Positions 5,875 through 14,516 of a stretch of 40,963 nt of DNA are shown piece after piece. A program made the translations under genes and the position numbers. The first letter of the stretch is position 1; each line of letters opens with the position of its first letter. Source of the DNA: Comamonadaceae bacterium. GTDB taxonomy: Bacteria > Pseudomonadota > Gammaproteobacteria > Burkholderiales > Burkholderiaceae_C. The stretch spans positions 1 to 40,963 of the forward strand of contig CANFYZ010000031.1 in the NCBI GenBank assembly GCA_947451385.1. The letters run 5' to 3'. The notes below the pieces were generated by a model that was not told the DNA's origin, did not search any database, and saw only the letters and a program-made list of their open reading frames with translations.

Positions 5875-8028
5875 GAAGTTTCATTTCACGAAGAGATCCA
5901 GTCCCTGCGCATGGGCCGGGGCGAGACCTTTCATGGTGAGGGGATTTTGGCCATCACCAAAGGCTTGCTGCAGTCGGGCGTGGCGTATGTGGGCGGCTAC
6001 CAAGGCGCGCCTGTGTCGCACTTGCTCGATGTGATGGTGCAGGCCAAGCCTTATATGGACGAGTTGGGGGTGCATGTGGAGGCCTGCTCGAACGAAGCCT
6101 CTGCCGCTGCCATGTTGGGCGCGTCGATTCATTACCCGATTCGGGGTGCAGTGACCTGGAAGTCCATTGTCGGCACCAATGTGGCGGCCGATGCGCTGTC
6201 CAATTTGTCTTCGCCCGGCGTGACGGGCGGTGTGTTGATCGTGGTGGGTGAGGACTACGGCGAAGGGGCCAGCGTGATCCAGGAGCGCACCCATGCGTAT
6301 GCCCTCAAATCCAGCATGTGCCTGCTCGACCCGCGACCTGAGTTGACGCAAATGGTGCACATGGTGGAGAAAGGCTTTCAGCTCAGTGAAGCCAGCAACA
6401 TGCCAGTCATCATGGAGCTGCGCATTCGCGCGTGCCATGTGCGTGGCAGCTTTGCGGCACGCGACAACCAGGCGCCGCGCATTTCCAAAAAACACCTGAT
6501 GGAAAATCCGGCGGGCTTTGACTACATGCGCCTGGCGCATCCACCGGTGACCTTTGTGCACGAAAAGCGCAAGACCGAAGAGCGTCTGCCTGCGGCGCGG
6601 CGCTTCATCTCTGAGCACCGGCTGAACGAGCATTTTGAGGGCGGTGCACACAAAGACTTGGGGCTGATTGTGCAAGGGGGTTTGTACAACACCTTGATTC
6701 GGGCCTTGCAGCAATTCGATTTGGCCGATGCGTTTGGCGTGAGCAGTTTGTCCATCCTTGTGCTGAATGTGACCTACCCCTTGGTGCCAGAAGAGCTCAC
6801 CGCGTTTTGCGCAGGCAAAACAGCGGTGTTGTTGCTCGAAGAAGGCCAGCCCGAGTACATCGAGCAAGAGCTGGCGCTGACGCTGCGCCGGCGTGACCTG
6901 CAAACGCCGCTGCATGGCAAAGACCTGTTGCCGCCGGGTGGGGAGTACACCGCCGAGGTCATGGCCCAAGGGCTGTTGAAGTTTCTGCACATCCACCGTC
7001 CGCAACTGTTGCCTGAGCACGCCCCAGCCTGGTTGCAAGAAAACCAATCGCGCCGCCAGCAAGTGCAGCAGGTCTTGGGCGCGGGCTTGCCTGCAAGGCC
7101 ACCGGGCATGTGCATCGGTTGCCCGGAGCGGCCGGTGTTCTCGGCCCTCAAGTTGGCGCAGCAAACTGTGGGGCCGGTGCATGTCTCCGGTGACATTGGC
7201 TGCCATGCCTTGGCCACGTTCGAACCGTTTTCTGTAGGCCATTCAATTCTGGGTTACGGCATGAGCCTGGCCAGTCGGGCTGGCGTGTCGCCCTTGATGA
7301 AGCGGCGCGTGCTCTCGGTGATGGGCGACGGTGGTTTTTGGCACAACGGTTTGCTGACCGGCGTGCAAAGCGCGTTGTTCAATGGTGACGATGCGGTGCT
7401 GTTGATTTTCAAAAACGGCTACACCTCGGCCACCGGCACGCAAGACATCATCTCCACCCCCAGCGATGCGGCCAAGGGTTTGGCGCAGGACAAGCGGCAA
7501 AGTCTGGCGCACATGAACCAGACGATTGAGACCACCTTGAAGGGCTTGGGCGTGCAGTGGCTGCGTACGGTACACACCTACGAAGTGCAGAAAATGCAAG
7601 CCACTTTGACCGAGGCGTTTTCCACCGATTTTCAAGGCCTGAAAGTCATCGTGGCCGAAGGCGAATGCCAACTGGAACGCCAGCGCCGCATCAAGCCTTG
7701 GCTGTCGGCTTTGCTGTCGCAAGGCGAGCGGGTTGAGCGGGTAAAATACGGCGTAGACGAAGATGTGTGCAACGGCGACCATGCCTGCATTCGCCTGTCG
7801 GGTTGCCCCACGTTGACGCTCAAAGACAACCCCGACCCGCTCAAGGTGGACCCGGTGGCGACAGTCATCGACGGTTGTGTGGGCTGCGGTCTGTGTGGCG
7901 AGAACGCCCATGCCGCCACGCTGTGCCCCTCTTTTTACCGTGCCGAAGTGGTGCAAAACCCCAAATGGCATGAGCGTTTGTTGCACGGCATGCAAAGTGC
8001 GCTGGTGCGCCTGCTGCAACCGGCCTGA
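5872..8028 (+). CDS. iorA: indolepyruvate:ferredoxin oxidoreductase, alpha subunit
   Basis: This is the large subunit of a thiamine-diphosphate 2-oxoacid:ferredoxin oxidoreductase. It decarboxylates arylpyruvates such as indolepyruvate or phenylpyruvate oxidatively to aryl-acetyl-CoA and passes electrons through Fe-S clusters. The 718-residue product has an N-terminal pyrimidine-binding domain (RMGRGETFHGEGILAITKG, GGYQGAP), a CIGCPERPVF cysteine pair near residue 413, and a thiamine-diphosphate-binding domain with GDIGCH and the GDGGFWHNG...FKN signature near 484-512. The C-terminal ferredoxin-like module has two cysteine groups near 632-645 and 668-685, including CVGCGLCGENAH. The start is a TTG with a strong ribosome site. 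iorB follows after 14 bp. The electron acceptor and true substrate are not shown by the sequence. Confidence 0.87.
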   Translation: MEVSFHEEIQSLRMGRGETFHGEGILAITKGLLQSGVAYVGGYQGAPVSHLLDVMVQAKPYMDELGVHVEACSNEASAAAMLGASIHYPIRGAVTWKSIVGTNVAADALSNLSSPGVTGGVLIVVGEDYGEGASVIQERTHAYALKSSMCLLDPRPELTQMVHMVEKGFQLSEASNMPVIMELRIRACHVRGSFAARDNQAPRISKKHLMENPAGFDYMRLAHPPVTFVHEKRKTEERLPAARRFISEHRLNEHFEGGAHKDLGLIVQGGLYNTLIRALQQFDLADAFGVSSLSILVLNVTYPLVPEELTAFCAGKTAVLLLEEGQPEYIEQELALTLRRRDLQTPLHGKDLLPPGGEYTAEVMAQGLLKFLHIHRPQLLPEHAPAWLQENQSRRQQVQQVLGAGLPARPPGMCIGCPERPVFSALKLAQQTVGPVHVSGDIGCHALATFEPFSVGHSILGYGMSLASRAGVSPLMKRRVLSVMGDGGFWHNGLLTGVQSALFNGDDAVLLIFKNGYTSATGTQDIISTPSDAAKGLAQDKRQSLAHMNQTIETTLKGLGVQWLRTVHTYEVQKMQATLTEAFSTDFQGLKVIVAEGECQLERQRRIKPWLSALLSQGERVERVKYGVDEDVCNGDHACIRLSGCPTLTLKDNPDPLKVDPVATVIDGCVGCGLCGENAHAATLCPSFYRAEVVQNPKWHERLLHGMQSALVRLLQPA

Positions 8029-8042
8029 GCCTGAAAGCAACC

Positions 8043-9617
8043 ATGACGAAACCCATTTCTATTTTGTTGTGCGCCTTGGGCGGCGAGGGCGGTGGCGTCT
8101 TGGCCGACTGGCTGGTCGAGGTGGCGCGCCACACCGACTATCCGGCGCAGGCCACGTCGATTCCGGGCGTGGCCCAGCGCACCGGTGCCACCACCTATTA
8201 CATCGAAGTCTTTCCAGAGCCGCGCAGCCGTTTGGGCGGTAAACAACCGGTGCTGGGTCTGAATCCATTGCCCGGCAGGCTGGACGCCTTGGTGTCCTCC
8301 GAGTTGCTGGAGACGGCCCGGCAAATTGGCCACGGCCTCACATCGGCCTCGCACACCTGCGTCATCAGCTCATCGGCAAGGATTTTGACGACGATTGAAA
8401 AAATGGGCATGGGCGATGGCCGCAAGGACGCCACGGACCTGCGCGCCCTGGTGGCCGAACACAGCCGGACCCACCACATTGTTGACATGGCCCGCATGAC
8501 GCAAGAAGCCGGCACCGTGGTCAGCGCCGTGATGCTCGGTTGTTTGGCGGCCAGCGGCGTGCTGCCGTTTGCGCGACCCGATTACGAAGCCGTGATCGGG
8601 CATGCCAGTGCCTCGGCCCAGGCCAGCCTGCGCGGTTTTGCCTTGGGCTATGCCGCCATCGAAGCGCAGCGCGCGCAGCACCAGTTCATTGAAACGGTGA
8701 TGGCACCGCCGCCCACCGCAGCCCAGGGGCAAGTCCCTTCCGCCGTGGCGCAGCAGTTCCCCGCCGCGCTGCAGCCCAGGGTGTCACTGGGTTACGCCCG
8801 CGTGTTGGAATACCAAAATCAGGCTTATGCCGACCTGTACCTGAAGCGCTTGGCCCCCATTTTTCAAGCAGAGCAAACCGCTTCGGGTCATCAAGAAAGC
8901 TGGCCTGTGACCGAGGAGAGCGCCCGCTGGCTGGCCTTGTGGATGGCTTTTGACGATGTGGTGCGCGTGGCCGACTTGAAAAGCCGCTTGTCACGCCAGC
9001 ACCGCGTGCGTGGCGAGGTCAAAGCGAAAGCGCAAGATCTGGTGAAAATTTACGATCACTTCAAACCCGGTGTGCCTGAGCTGGCCGGCTTGTTGCCCCC
9101 AAGCTGGGCCAACCGGCTGCTGCGCTGGGACCGTGCGCGCGTCTTGCAAGGCCACACGCCCTGGGCTTTGCCGTTGAAGATTGGCACCCATTCCGTCACG
9201 GGCATGCTGGCCTTGCGGCTGATGGCAGCGCTCAAAGCCGTGCGCCCCTGGGGCAGCCGTTTTCAAGCGGAGCAGCAAGCCATCACGGCCTGGGTGGAGG
9301 CGGTGCAACGCAGCACCGAGCTCGACCCGGCATTGGGCCTGGAAGTGGCACGCTGCGGCCAACTGATCAAAGGCTATGGCAGCACCAACGAGCGCGGCAA
9401 AGACAATTTGCTGCACATCATCACCCACTTGGCGACCTCGCAAAGCACGTCCTCCGTTTTGGATTCTGCGCAAGCCGTGGCAAAGATTCGGCAGGCCGCC
9501 TTGCAAGACGAGGCCGGTCAGGCGCTGGACCTGGCGCTGCGGCAAAGCGGCGCGCCCGCTCGGCCGGTGGTCGCGCAACCCATTCGTTGGATGAAAAATC
9601 CGCGATTGAAAGCCTGA
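8043..9617 (+). CDS. iorB: indolepyruvate oxidoreductase, beta subunit family, with C-terminal extension
   Basis: This is the partner of IorA. The N-terminal ~200 residues are the gamma-type 2-oxoacid:ferredoxin oxidoreductase domain (GGEGGGVLADWLVE, PGVAQRTGATTYYIE). The remaining ~300 residues are a helical extension that classical archaeal IorB (about 200 residues) lacks; I recall a DUF6537-type domain in Burkholderiales homologues. The extension may take part in assembly or electron transfer, but its function is unknown. The 524-residue protein has no signal or membrane segment. It lies 14 bp after iorA and 113 bp before a TRAP transporter operon on the same strand, so substrate uptake and oxidation may be coexpressed. 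Confidence 0.82.
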   Translation: MTKPISILLCALGGEGGGVLADWLVEVARHTDYPAQATSIPGVAQRTGATTYYIEVFPEPRSRLGGKQPVLGLNPLPGRLDALVSSELLETARQIGHGLTSASHTCVISSSARILTTIEKMGMGDGRKDATDLRALVAEHSRTHHIVDMARMTQEAGTVVSAVMLGCLAASGVLPFARPDYEAVIGHASASAQASLRGFALGYAAIEAQRAQHQFIETVMAPPPTAAQGQVPSAVAQQFPAALQPRVSLGYARVLEYQNQAYADLYLKRLAPIFQAEQTASGHQESWPVTEESARWLALWMAFDDVVRVADLKSRLSRQHRVRGEVKAKAQDLVKIYDHFKPGVPELAGLLPPSWANRLLRWDRARVLQGHTPWALPLKIGTHSVTGMLALRLMAALKAVRPWGSRFQAEQQAITAWVEAVQRSTELDPALGLEVARCGQLIKGYGSTNERGKDNLLHIITHLATSQSTSSVLDSAQAVAKIRQAALQDEAGQALDLALRQSGAPARPVVAQPIRWMKNPRLKA

Positions 9618-9730
9618 ATAGTTGTGTTTTCTCAGGTGCAACCCCATCACACGGCGCAGGCCTGTGCGTTTAGGATGCATACATACTTTTTTGCCATTCC
9701 TTTTTTTCTGACCCTAACCCGGAGACTTTG

Positions 9731-10765
9731 ATGAACTTTCGCCGCCACACCCTCAAGCTCACCGCCAGTGCCACGCTCTTGGCCCTCAGCAGTCTCACTG
9801 CGGCCCAGGCCCAAGACAAGCCGGTGATGTTGAAACTGTCCAGCTGGGTCCCCGCGCAGCATGCACTCAACCCGGCTTTGCAAGCTTGGGGTGAGAGCCT
9901 GAAAAAAGCCTCCGGCGGCAGCCTGACCTCGACCCTGTTCCCTTCCGAGCAATTGGGCAAAGCGTTTGACCATTACGACATGGCGCGCGATGGCATTGCC
10001 GATTTCTCCTATGTGAATCCTGGCTACCAGCCCGGTCGCTTCCCGATTTTTGCCGCCACCTCGCTGCCTTTCACGATCACCAACGCCAAGGCCGGCTCGG
10101 CCGCGGTAGACGCTTGGTACCGCAATTACGCGGCCAAGGAAATGAAAGAAGTGCATTTCTGCTTTGCCTTTGTGCACGACCCTGGCGCCATCCACTCGCG
10201 CAAAAAAATCGTGTTGCCCACCGACATCAAGGGCATGAAGGTGCGGCCCGCCACGGCCACTGTGGGCCAGGTCATCACCTTGCTGGGCGGCACCAATGTG
10301 CAGGCCTCCGCGCCCGAGTCGCGCGACATGCTGGAGCGTGGTGTGGCCGATGCGATCACTTTCCCATGGGGCTCGCTCACCCTGTTTGGCATTGACAAGG
10401 TGGTCAAGTACCACATGGATGTGCCGTTTTATGTCACGCCTTTTGTCTGGGTCATGAACAAGGACAAATACACCGCCTTGTCGGCCACACAAAAAGCCGC
10501 GGTGGACAGCCATTGCACCAGCGAGTGGGCAGAAAAAATAGGCAGCGCCTGGGCCGACTTTGAAATTTCGGGTCACACCAAGTTGTCGGCCGATGCCAGC
10601 CGCGAGGTCTACAAACTCACCCCCGATCAAATCACCGCCTGGAAGCAAGCTGTGGCCCCTGCAGAAAAGCAATGGGCTGAGGATGTGAAGAAGAAGGGCG
10701 AAGATCCCACTGCGGTGATGAACGCTTTGCGTCAAAGCTTGACCAAGTACAAATCAGCGATGTAA
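9731..10765 (+). CDS. TRAP transporter substrate-binding protein, DctP family (first system)
   Basis: This periplasmic solute receptor feeds the DctQ/DctM permease encoded immediately downstream. The 344-residue product has a Sec signal (about residues 1-27, ending in AAQAQ) and the DctP fold. The segments VHDPGAIHSR and MKVRPATATVGQVI fall where the family binds an organic-acid carboxylate through a conserved arginine. The start ATG at 9731 follows GGAG at 9721-9724. A TTG directly before it is not preferred. The dctQ gene begins 10 bp after the stop. The neighbouring iorAB genes suggest an aromatic or branched 2-oxo acid as ligand, which is inference only. Confidence 0.88.
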   Translation: MNFRRHTLKLTASATLLALSSLTAAQAQDKPVMLKLSSWVPAQHALNPALQAWGESLKKASGGSLTSTLFPSEQLGKAFDHYDMARDGIADFSYVNPGYQPGRFPIFAATSLPFTITNAKAGSAAVDAWYRNYAAKEMKEVHFCFAFVHDPGAIHSRKKIVLPTDIKGMKVRPATATVGQVITLLGGTNVQASAPESRDMLERGVADAITFPWGSLTLFGIDKVVKYHMDVPFYVTPFVWVMNKDKYTALSATQKAAVDSHCTSEWAEKIGSAWADFEISGHTKLSADASREVYKLTPDQITAWKQAVAPAEKQWAEDVKKKGEDPTAVMNALRQSLTKYKSAM

Positions 10766-10774
10766 GAGCCCGGC

Positions 10775-11305
10775 ATGCAGAGCACGACCGCCGCCCCTAA
10801 AAATGTGTTTGACCGCATCATCGATTCGATCGAGTGGATGGCCGCCATGTTCGTTGGACTGGTGGCGGCCAATATTTTCATCTCGGTGTTCTTGCGGAAA
10901 TTTTTCAGCACCTCGATTCCCGACGCCTACGACTTCGGTCGTTTGATGTTGGGCATCTTGATTTTCTGGGGCATTGCGGCCACCAGTTACCGGGGCAGCC
11001 ACATCACGGTGGACCTGGTCTGGAGTTTGTCGAATGCCAAGCTCAAACGCTTCATCGATGTGTTTGCCACCTTGGTGCTGTTGTTTGTGGTGACGGTGCA
11101 AACCATCATGTTGTTTGACAAAGTGCGTGGCACCTACAACGACAACGTGCTCACCTATGACCTGAACTTGCCCACCTGGCCGTTTTTTGCAGTGGCCTGG
11201 ATGGGCGATGTGTGTGCGGTGCTGCTGATTGCGATTCGCACTTGGCGGTTGATCTTCCAGCCCAACGCGCTGGAAGAACACCCCGAATTCAAAGATGTGG
11301 AGTAA
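10775..11305 (+). CDS. TRAP transporter small permease, DctQ family (first system)
   Basis: This 176-residue inner-membrane protein has four hydrophobic segments: near residues 20-45, 55-75, 88-112 and 130-155. It is the small subunit of a tripartite ATP-independent transporter and partners with the large permease DctM. The RGSHITVDLVW segment on the second helix is typical of DctQ. It lies 10 bp after the binding-protein gene and 3 bp before the large permease gene, so all three form one operon. Length is normal for the family. Confidence 0.87.
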   Translation: MQSTTAAPKNVFDRIIDSIEWMAAMFVGLVAANIFISVFLRKFFSTSIPDAYDFGRLMLGILIFWGIAATSYRGSHITVDLVWSLSNAKLKRFIDVFATLVLLFVVTVQTIMLFDKVRGTYNDNVLTYDLNLPTWPFFAVAWMGDVCAVLLIAIRTWRLIFQPNALEEHPEFKDVE

Positions 11306-11308
11306 GGC

Positions 11309-12616
11309 ATGGATTTGAGTCCTGATGCCGTGGCCGTGATTGGCTTTCTGGTGCTGTTTGGCCTGATGCTGTTGCGCGTGCCAGTCGGCATGGCGATGGG
11401 CTTGGTGGGGGTGAGTGGTTACGCCTACATTGCCGGACCCGGCCCGGCGCTCAAGCTGATCGGTCAGTCGTCGATGCGCACGGTCACCGATTACACCTTT
11501 GGCGTGATCCCGATGTTCATGTTGATGGGGGCGTTTGTTTCGGTCTCGGGCGTGAGCCGAGAGTTGTTTCGCGCCGCGAATGCCTTCATCGGCCACATGC
11601 GGGGCGGCCTGGGCGTGGCCACGGTCTTGGCGTGTGGCGGCTTTGCGGCGATTTGCGGCTCGTCAGTCGCCACCGCGGCCACGTTCTCATCGGTGGCGTA
11701 TCCAGAGATGCGGCGCTTTGGTTATCCGCAATCGTTCTCGACCGGTGTCATTGCCGCAGGCGGCACCTTGGGGGCGATGCTGCCGCCCTCGACCGTTTTG
11801 GCGGTGTACGCGATCTTGACGCAGCAAGACATTGGCAAATTGTTCATGGCCGGCATCGTCCCGGGTCTGTTGGCCATGCTGATGTATGTGATCACCATCA
11901 TGATCATTGTGCGGGTGCGGCCAGATTGGTTGCCGCGCGGCGAGTCCAAGTCCTGGTCCGAGCGCTTTTTGGGGCTCAAAGATGTCTGGGCCCCCTTGGT
12001 GTTGTTCATGTTCGTGATCGGCGGCTTGTACGGCGGCTTCTTCACACCGACCGAGGCCGGCGGTGTGGGCGCCAGTGGGGCCTTTTTGCTGGGCGTGCTG
12101 CGCGGCAAACTGGACCGCGCGGGCATTCGTGAAGCTTTGCTGTCGGCCACACGCACCTCGGCGGCGGTGTTCACGGTGCTGATTGGTGCCTTGTTGTTTG
12201 GTTACTTTCTGACCATCACGCAGGTGCCGCAAAAACTGACCGAGATGCTGACTGGCTTGGGCATCGGCCGCTATGGCGTGCTGGCCATGATCATGGTCAT
12301 GTATCTCGTGCTGGGCTGCTTGATGGACGCGATGGCGATGATCATTTTGACCGTGCCCATCATTTACCCGGTGATTTTGCAGCTCGGTTTTGACCCGATC
12401 TGGTTCGGTGTGATCATCGTGATGACGGTCGAGCTCGGTTTGATTCACCCGCCGGTGGGCATGAACGTGTTTGTCATCAAGAGCGTGGTGAAAGATGTCA
12501 GCTTCACCACGATTTTCAAAGGGGTGATTCCGTTTGTCGTGACGGACTTGCTGCGTTTGGTGATCTTGATCAGCTTTCCCATCATCGCCTTGTGGCTGCC
12601 CTCCCGCATGGGCTAA
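11309..12616 (+). CDS. TRAP transporter large permease, DctM family (first system)
   Basis: This 435-residue inner-membrane protein with about twelve membrane segments forms the Na+-coupled transport channel of the TRAP system. Family motifs include LRVPVGMAMGLVG near the start, the GGFAAICGSSVATAATFSSV loop around residue 112, GTLGAMLPPSTVLAVY, and HPPVGMNVFV near residue 390. The gene follows dctQ by 3 bp. Its TAA stop overlaps the stop of the convergent FAH-family gene by 4 bp, leaving no room for a terminator beyond the coding region. Confidence 0.92.
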   Translation: MDLSPDAVAVIGFLVLFGLMLLRVPVGMAMGLVGVSGYAYIAGPGPALKLIGQSSMRTVTDYTFGVIPMFMLMGAFVSVSGVSRELFRAANAFIGHMRGGLGVATVLACGGFAAICGSSVATAATFSSVAYPEMRRFGYPQSFSTGVIAAGGTLGAMLPPSTVLAVYAILTQQDIGKLFMAGIVPGLLAMLMYVITIMIIVRVRPDWLPRGESKSWSERFLGLKDVWAPLVLFMFVIGGLYGGFFTPTEAGGVGASGAFLLGVLRGKLDRAGIREALLSATRTSAAVFTVLIGALLFGYFLTITQVPQKLTEMLTGLGIGRYGVLAMIMVMYLVLGCLMDAMAMIILTVPIIYPVILQLGFDPIWFGVIIVMTVELGLIHPPVGMNVFVIKSVVKDVSFTTIFKGVIPFVVTDLLRLVILISFPIIALWLPSRMG

Positions 12617-13611
12617 GCCATTTGCACCGCTTGGTCGATCGCGCCAAACACCGATCGGCCTGCGGCATCCAACACCTCGATGCGCACACGGTCCCCATGT
12701 TGTAAATAAGGACGCAGCTCGGCTTCGGGCACGCCTTGCAGCATTTGCCGAACCCGGGCCTCTGTGATGCAGGCGTTGCCGGCCTCGGCGGCGGCATTGC
12801 TGATGGTGCCTGCGCCAACGATGCTGCCCGCACACAGGGCGCGGGTGCGCGCCAAGTGAGCGATCACCTGGCCAAAATGAAAAACGGTTTCTTCGCCTGC
12901 GTTGGGTGAGCCAAACCATTCGCCGTTGATGGCGGTGTGCACGGGCAAATGCAACATGCCCCCTCGCCATGCCGCGCCCAAGGCCTGGGGCGTGACGGCC
13001 ATGGGCGCAAAACTCGTGGCGGGCTTGCTTTGGTAAAAGCCAAAACCGCGCGACAACTCGGCGGGGATCAGGTTGCGCAAAGACACGTCGTTCAGTAACA
13101 CCACCAGCGCAATATGCGCTAGCGCTTGTTCGGCCGATACGCCCATGGGCACGTCGGTGGTGATCACTGCGATCTCAGCCTCCAAGTCGATGCCGTGGGC
13201 CGCATCACGCGCCAAGATGGGCTCTGTGCCTGACAGCATCACGTCTGAGCCGCCTTGGTACACCAAGGGCTCGTCTTCGTAGCGCGGCGGGATCGGCTCT
13301 TGGCGCCACTGGTAAATCAGTCGCGCATGGTTGCGGTACACCGACGCATCAGCCCATTGGTAAGCACGGGGCAGGGGCGCCATGCATTGCTGTGCGTCAA
13401 ACGCTTCGGCCTGTGTCCACAGCGGCGCTTGGTCGCGCAGCGCTTGCAGCGCCGGGGTAAGGCGATGCCAATCGTCGAGCAGGGCTTGCAGGTGCGGCGC
13501 GATGTGCGACACCGCCAGCCAGCGTTCGCCGCTGGGGTCGAGCAGCATCAATTGTCCGTCGCGCGTGCCATTGCGGCGGGTGGCCAGTTTCAGGGCGGGG
13601 GTGGGTGTCAT
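12613..13611 (-). CDS. fumarylacetoacetate hydrolase family protein
   Basis: This cytoplasmic metal-dependent enzyme belongs to a superfamily that cleaves or decarboxylates beta-diketo acids at the ends of aromatic catabolic routes. The 332-residue product carries the metal-binding elements of the fold: DLEAEIAVITTD supplies Glu ligands and LLNDVSLRNLIP the Asp. A substrate-loop region (GFGFYQSKPATSFAPMAVTP) follows. The N-terminal ~90 residues form the usual separate domain. It is convergent with the TRAP large permease gene and divergent from the crotonase-like gene. The exact reaction cannot be read from the sequence, but the setting beside iorAB and a TRAP uptake system fits degradation of an aromatic compound. 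Confidence 0.83.
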   Translation of the reverse strand: MTPTPALKLATRRNGTRDGQLMLLDPSGERWLAVSHIAPHLQALLDDWHRLTPALQALRDQAPLWTQAEAFDAQQCMAPLPRAYQWADASVYRNHARLIYQWRQEPIPPRYEDEPLVYQGGSDVMLSGTEPILARDAAHGIDLEAEIAVITTDVPMGVSAEQALAHIALVVLLNDVSLRNLIPAELSRGFGFYQSKPATSFAPMAVTPQALGAAWRGGMLHLPVHTAINGEWFGSPNAGEETVFHFGQVIAHLARTRALCAGSIVGAGTISNAAAEAGNACITEARVRQMLQGVPEAELRPYLQHGDRVRIEVLDAAGRSVFGAIDQAVQMA

Positions 13612-13718
13612 GGGTTGAATGCAAGAGGCGGTCTATGGGGTGTGGAAGGTCTGATGGGACTGTACACGCATGGCCATTCGTCTTAACAGGGCCCCTGGGA
13701 TCGGCCACAATGCGGGCT

Positions 13719-14516
13719 ATGAACACCGAACATCTCTCCCCCCCTGAGGCGGGTGTTTTGCACCACCGCGATCCGCGGGGTGTGCACACCCTGACCTTGA
13801 ACGATCCGTCTTCCTTCAACACCTTGAGCGAAGCCGTCATGGGCTTGCTGCAACAAGCCTTGCAGCGCGTTGCTGAGGATGACCAAGCCCGCGTGGTGAT
13901 CTTGGGCGCTGCGGGCAAAGCGTTTTGTGCGGGCCATAACCTGAAAGAAATGCGTGCCCAACCTGAGCTGGCCTATTACCAGCGCTTGTTTGCCCAGTGC
14001 ACGCGCATGATGCTCAGCATTCAAAACCTGCCGGTGCCGGTGATCGCCCGCGTGCAGGGCATTGCCACTGCTGCAGGCTGCCAGCTGGTGGCGCAGTGCG
14101 ACCTGGCGGTGGCAGTGAGCACCGCGCGCTTTGGGGTGAACGGCATCGACGTGGGTTTGTTCTGTGCCACGCCCAGCGTGCCGTTGTCGCGCAATCTGGG
14201 CGCCAAGCAAGCCATGGAAATGCTGCTGACGGGTGAATTTTTGAGCGCCGACCAAGCCCGTGAGCAAGGCTTGGTGAACCGCGTGTGCGAGGCCGAGGCG
14301 TTGGATGCCGAAGTCGAGCGCTTGGTGGCCGCGATGCTGAGCAAGCCGCGTGAAGCGCTGCGCATGGGCAAGGCCTTGTTTTACAAACAGCGTGAGATGG
14401 GCCTGGAGGCCGCCTACCAATTGGCGGGTCAGACCATGGCTTGCAACATGGCGCACCCCGTGGCGCAAGAAGGGGTGCAGGCCTTCATTGAGAAAAGGGC
14501 ACCCCAATGGCCGTGA
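13719..14516 (+). CDS. enoyl-CoA hydratase/isomerase-fold protein lacking both canonical catalytic glutamates
   Basis: This is a 265-residue crotonase-fold protein. The oxyanion-hole region is present (AAGKAFCAGHNLKEM near residue 66). In the segment TAAGCQLVAQCDLAVA, Gln stands where hydratases have the first catalytic Glu (GGGCELA). In VNGIDVGLFC, Gly stands where the second Glu is expected (PEIxLG). It therefore resembles ECHDC3-like members and is unlikely to be a standard enoyl-CoA hydratase. The frame is open upstream to 13605, but the ATG at 13719 gives the expected N-terminus. The MscS gene starts inside its last ten bases, which suggests cotranscription. Confidence 0.85.
   Translation: MNTEHLSPPEAGVLHHRDPRGVHTLTLNDPSSFNTLSEAVMGLLQQALQRVAEDDQARVVILGAAGKAFCAGHNLKEMRAQPELAYYQRLFAQCTRMMLSIQNLPVPVIARVQGIATAAGCQLVAQCDLAVAVSTARFGVNGIDVGLFCATPSVPLSRNLGAKQAMEMLLTGEFLSADQAREQGLVNRVCEAEALDAEVERLVAAMLSKPREALRMGKALFYKQREMGLEAAYQLAGQTMACNMAHPVAQEGVQAFIEKRAPQWP

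Noticed and set aside
5881..7242. A 453-residue frame antisense to iorA
   Set aside because: It is a shadow frame with no motif; iorA has a full set of cofactor motifs on the plus strand.
11687..12970. A 427-residue minus-strand frame across dctM and the end of the FAH gene
   Set aside because: It runs through two well-supported genes in other frames and is His/Arg/Gln-rich without family features.
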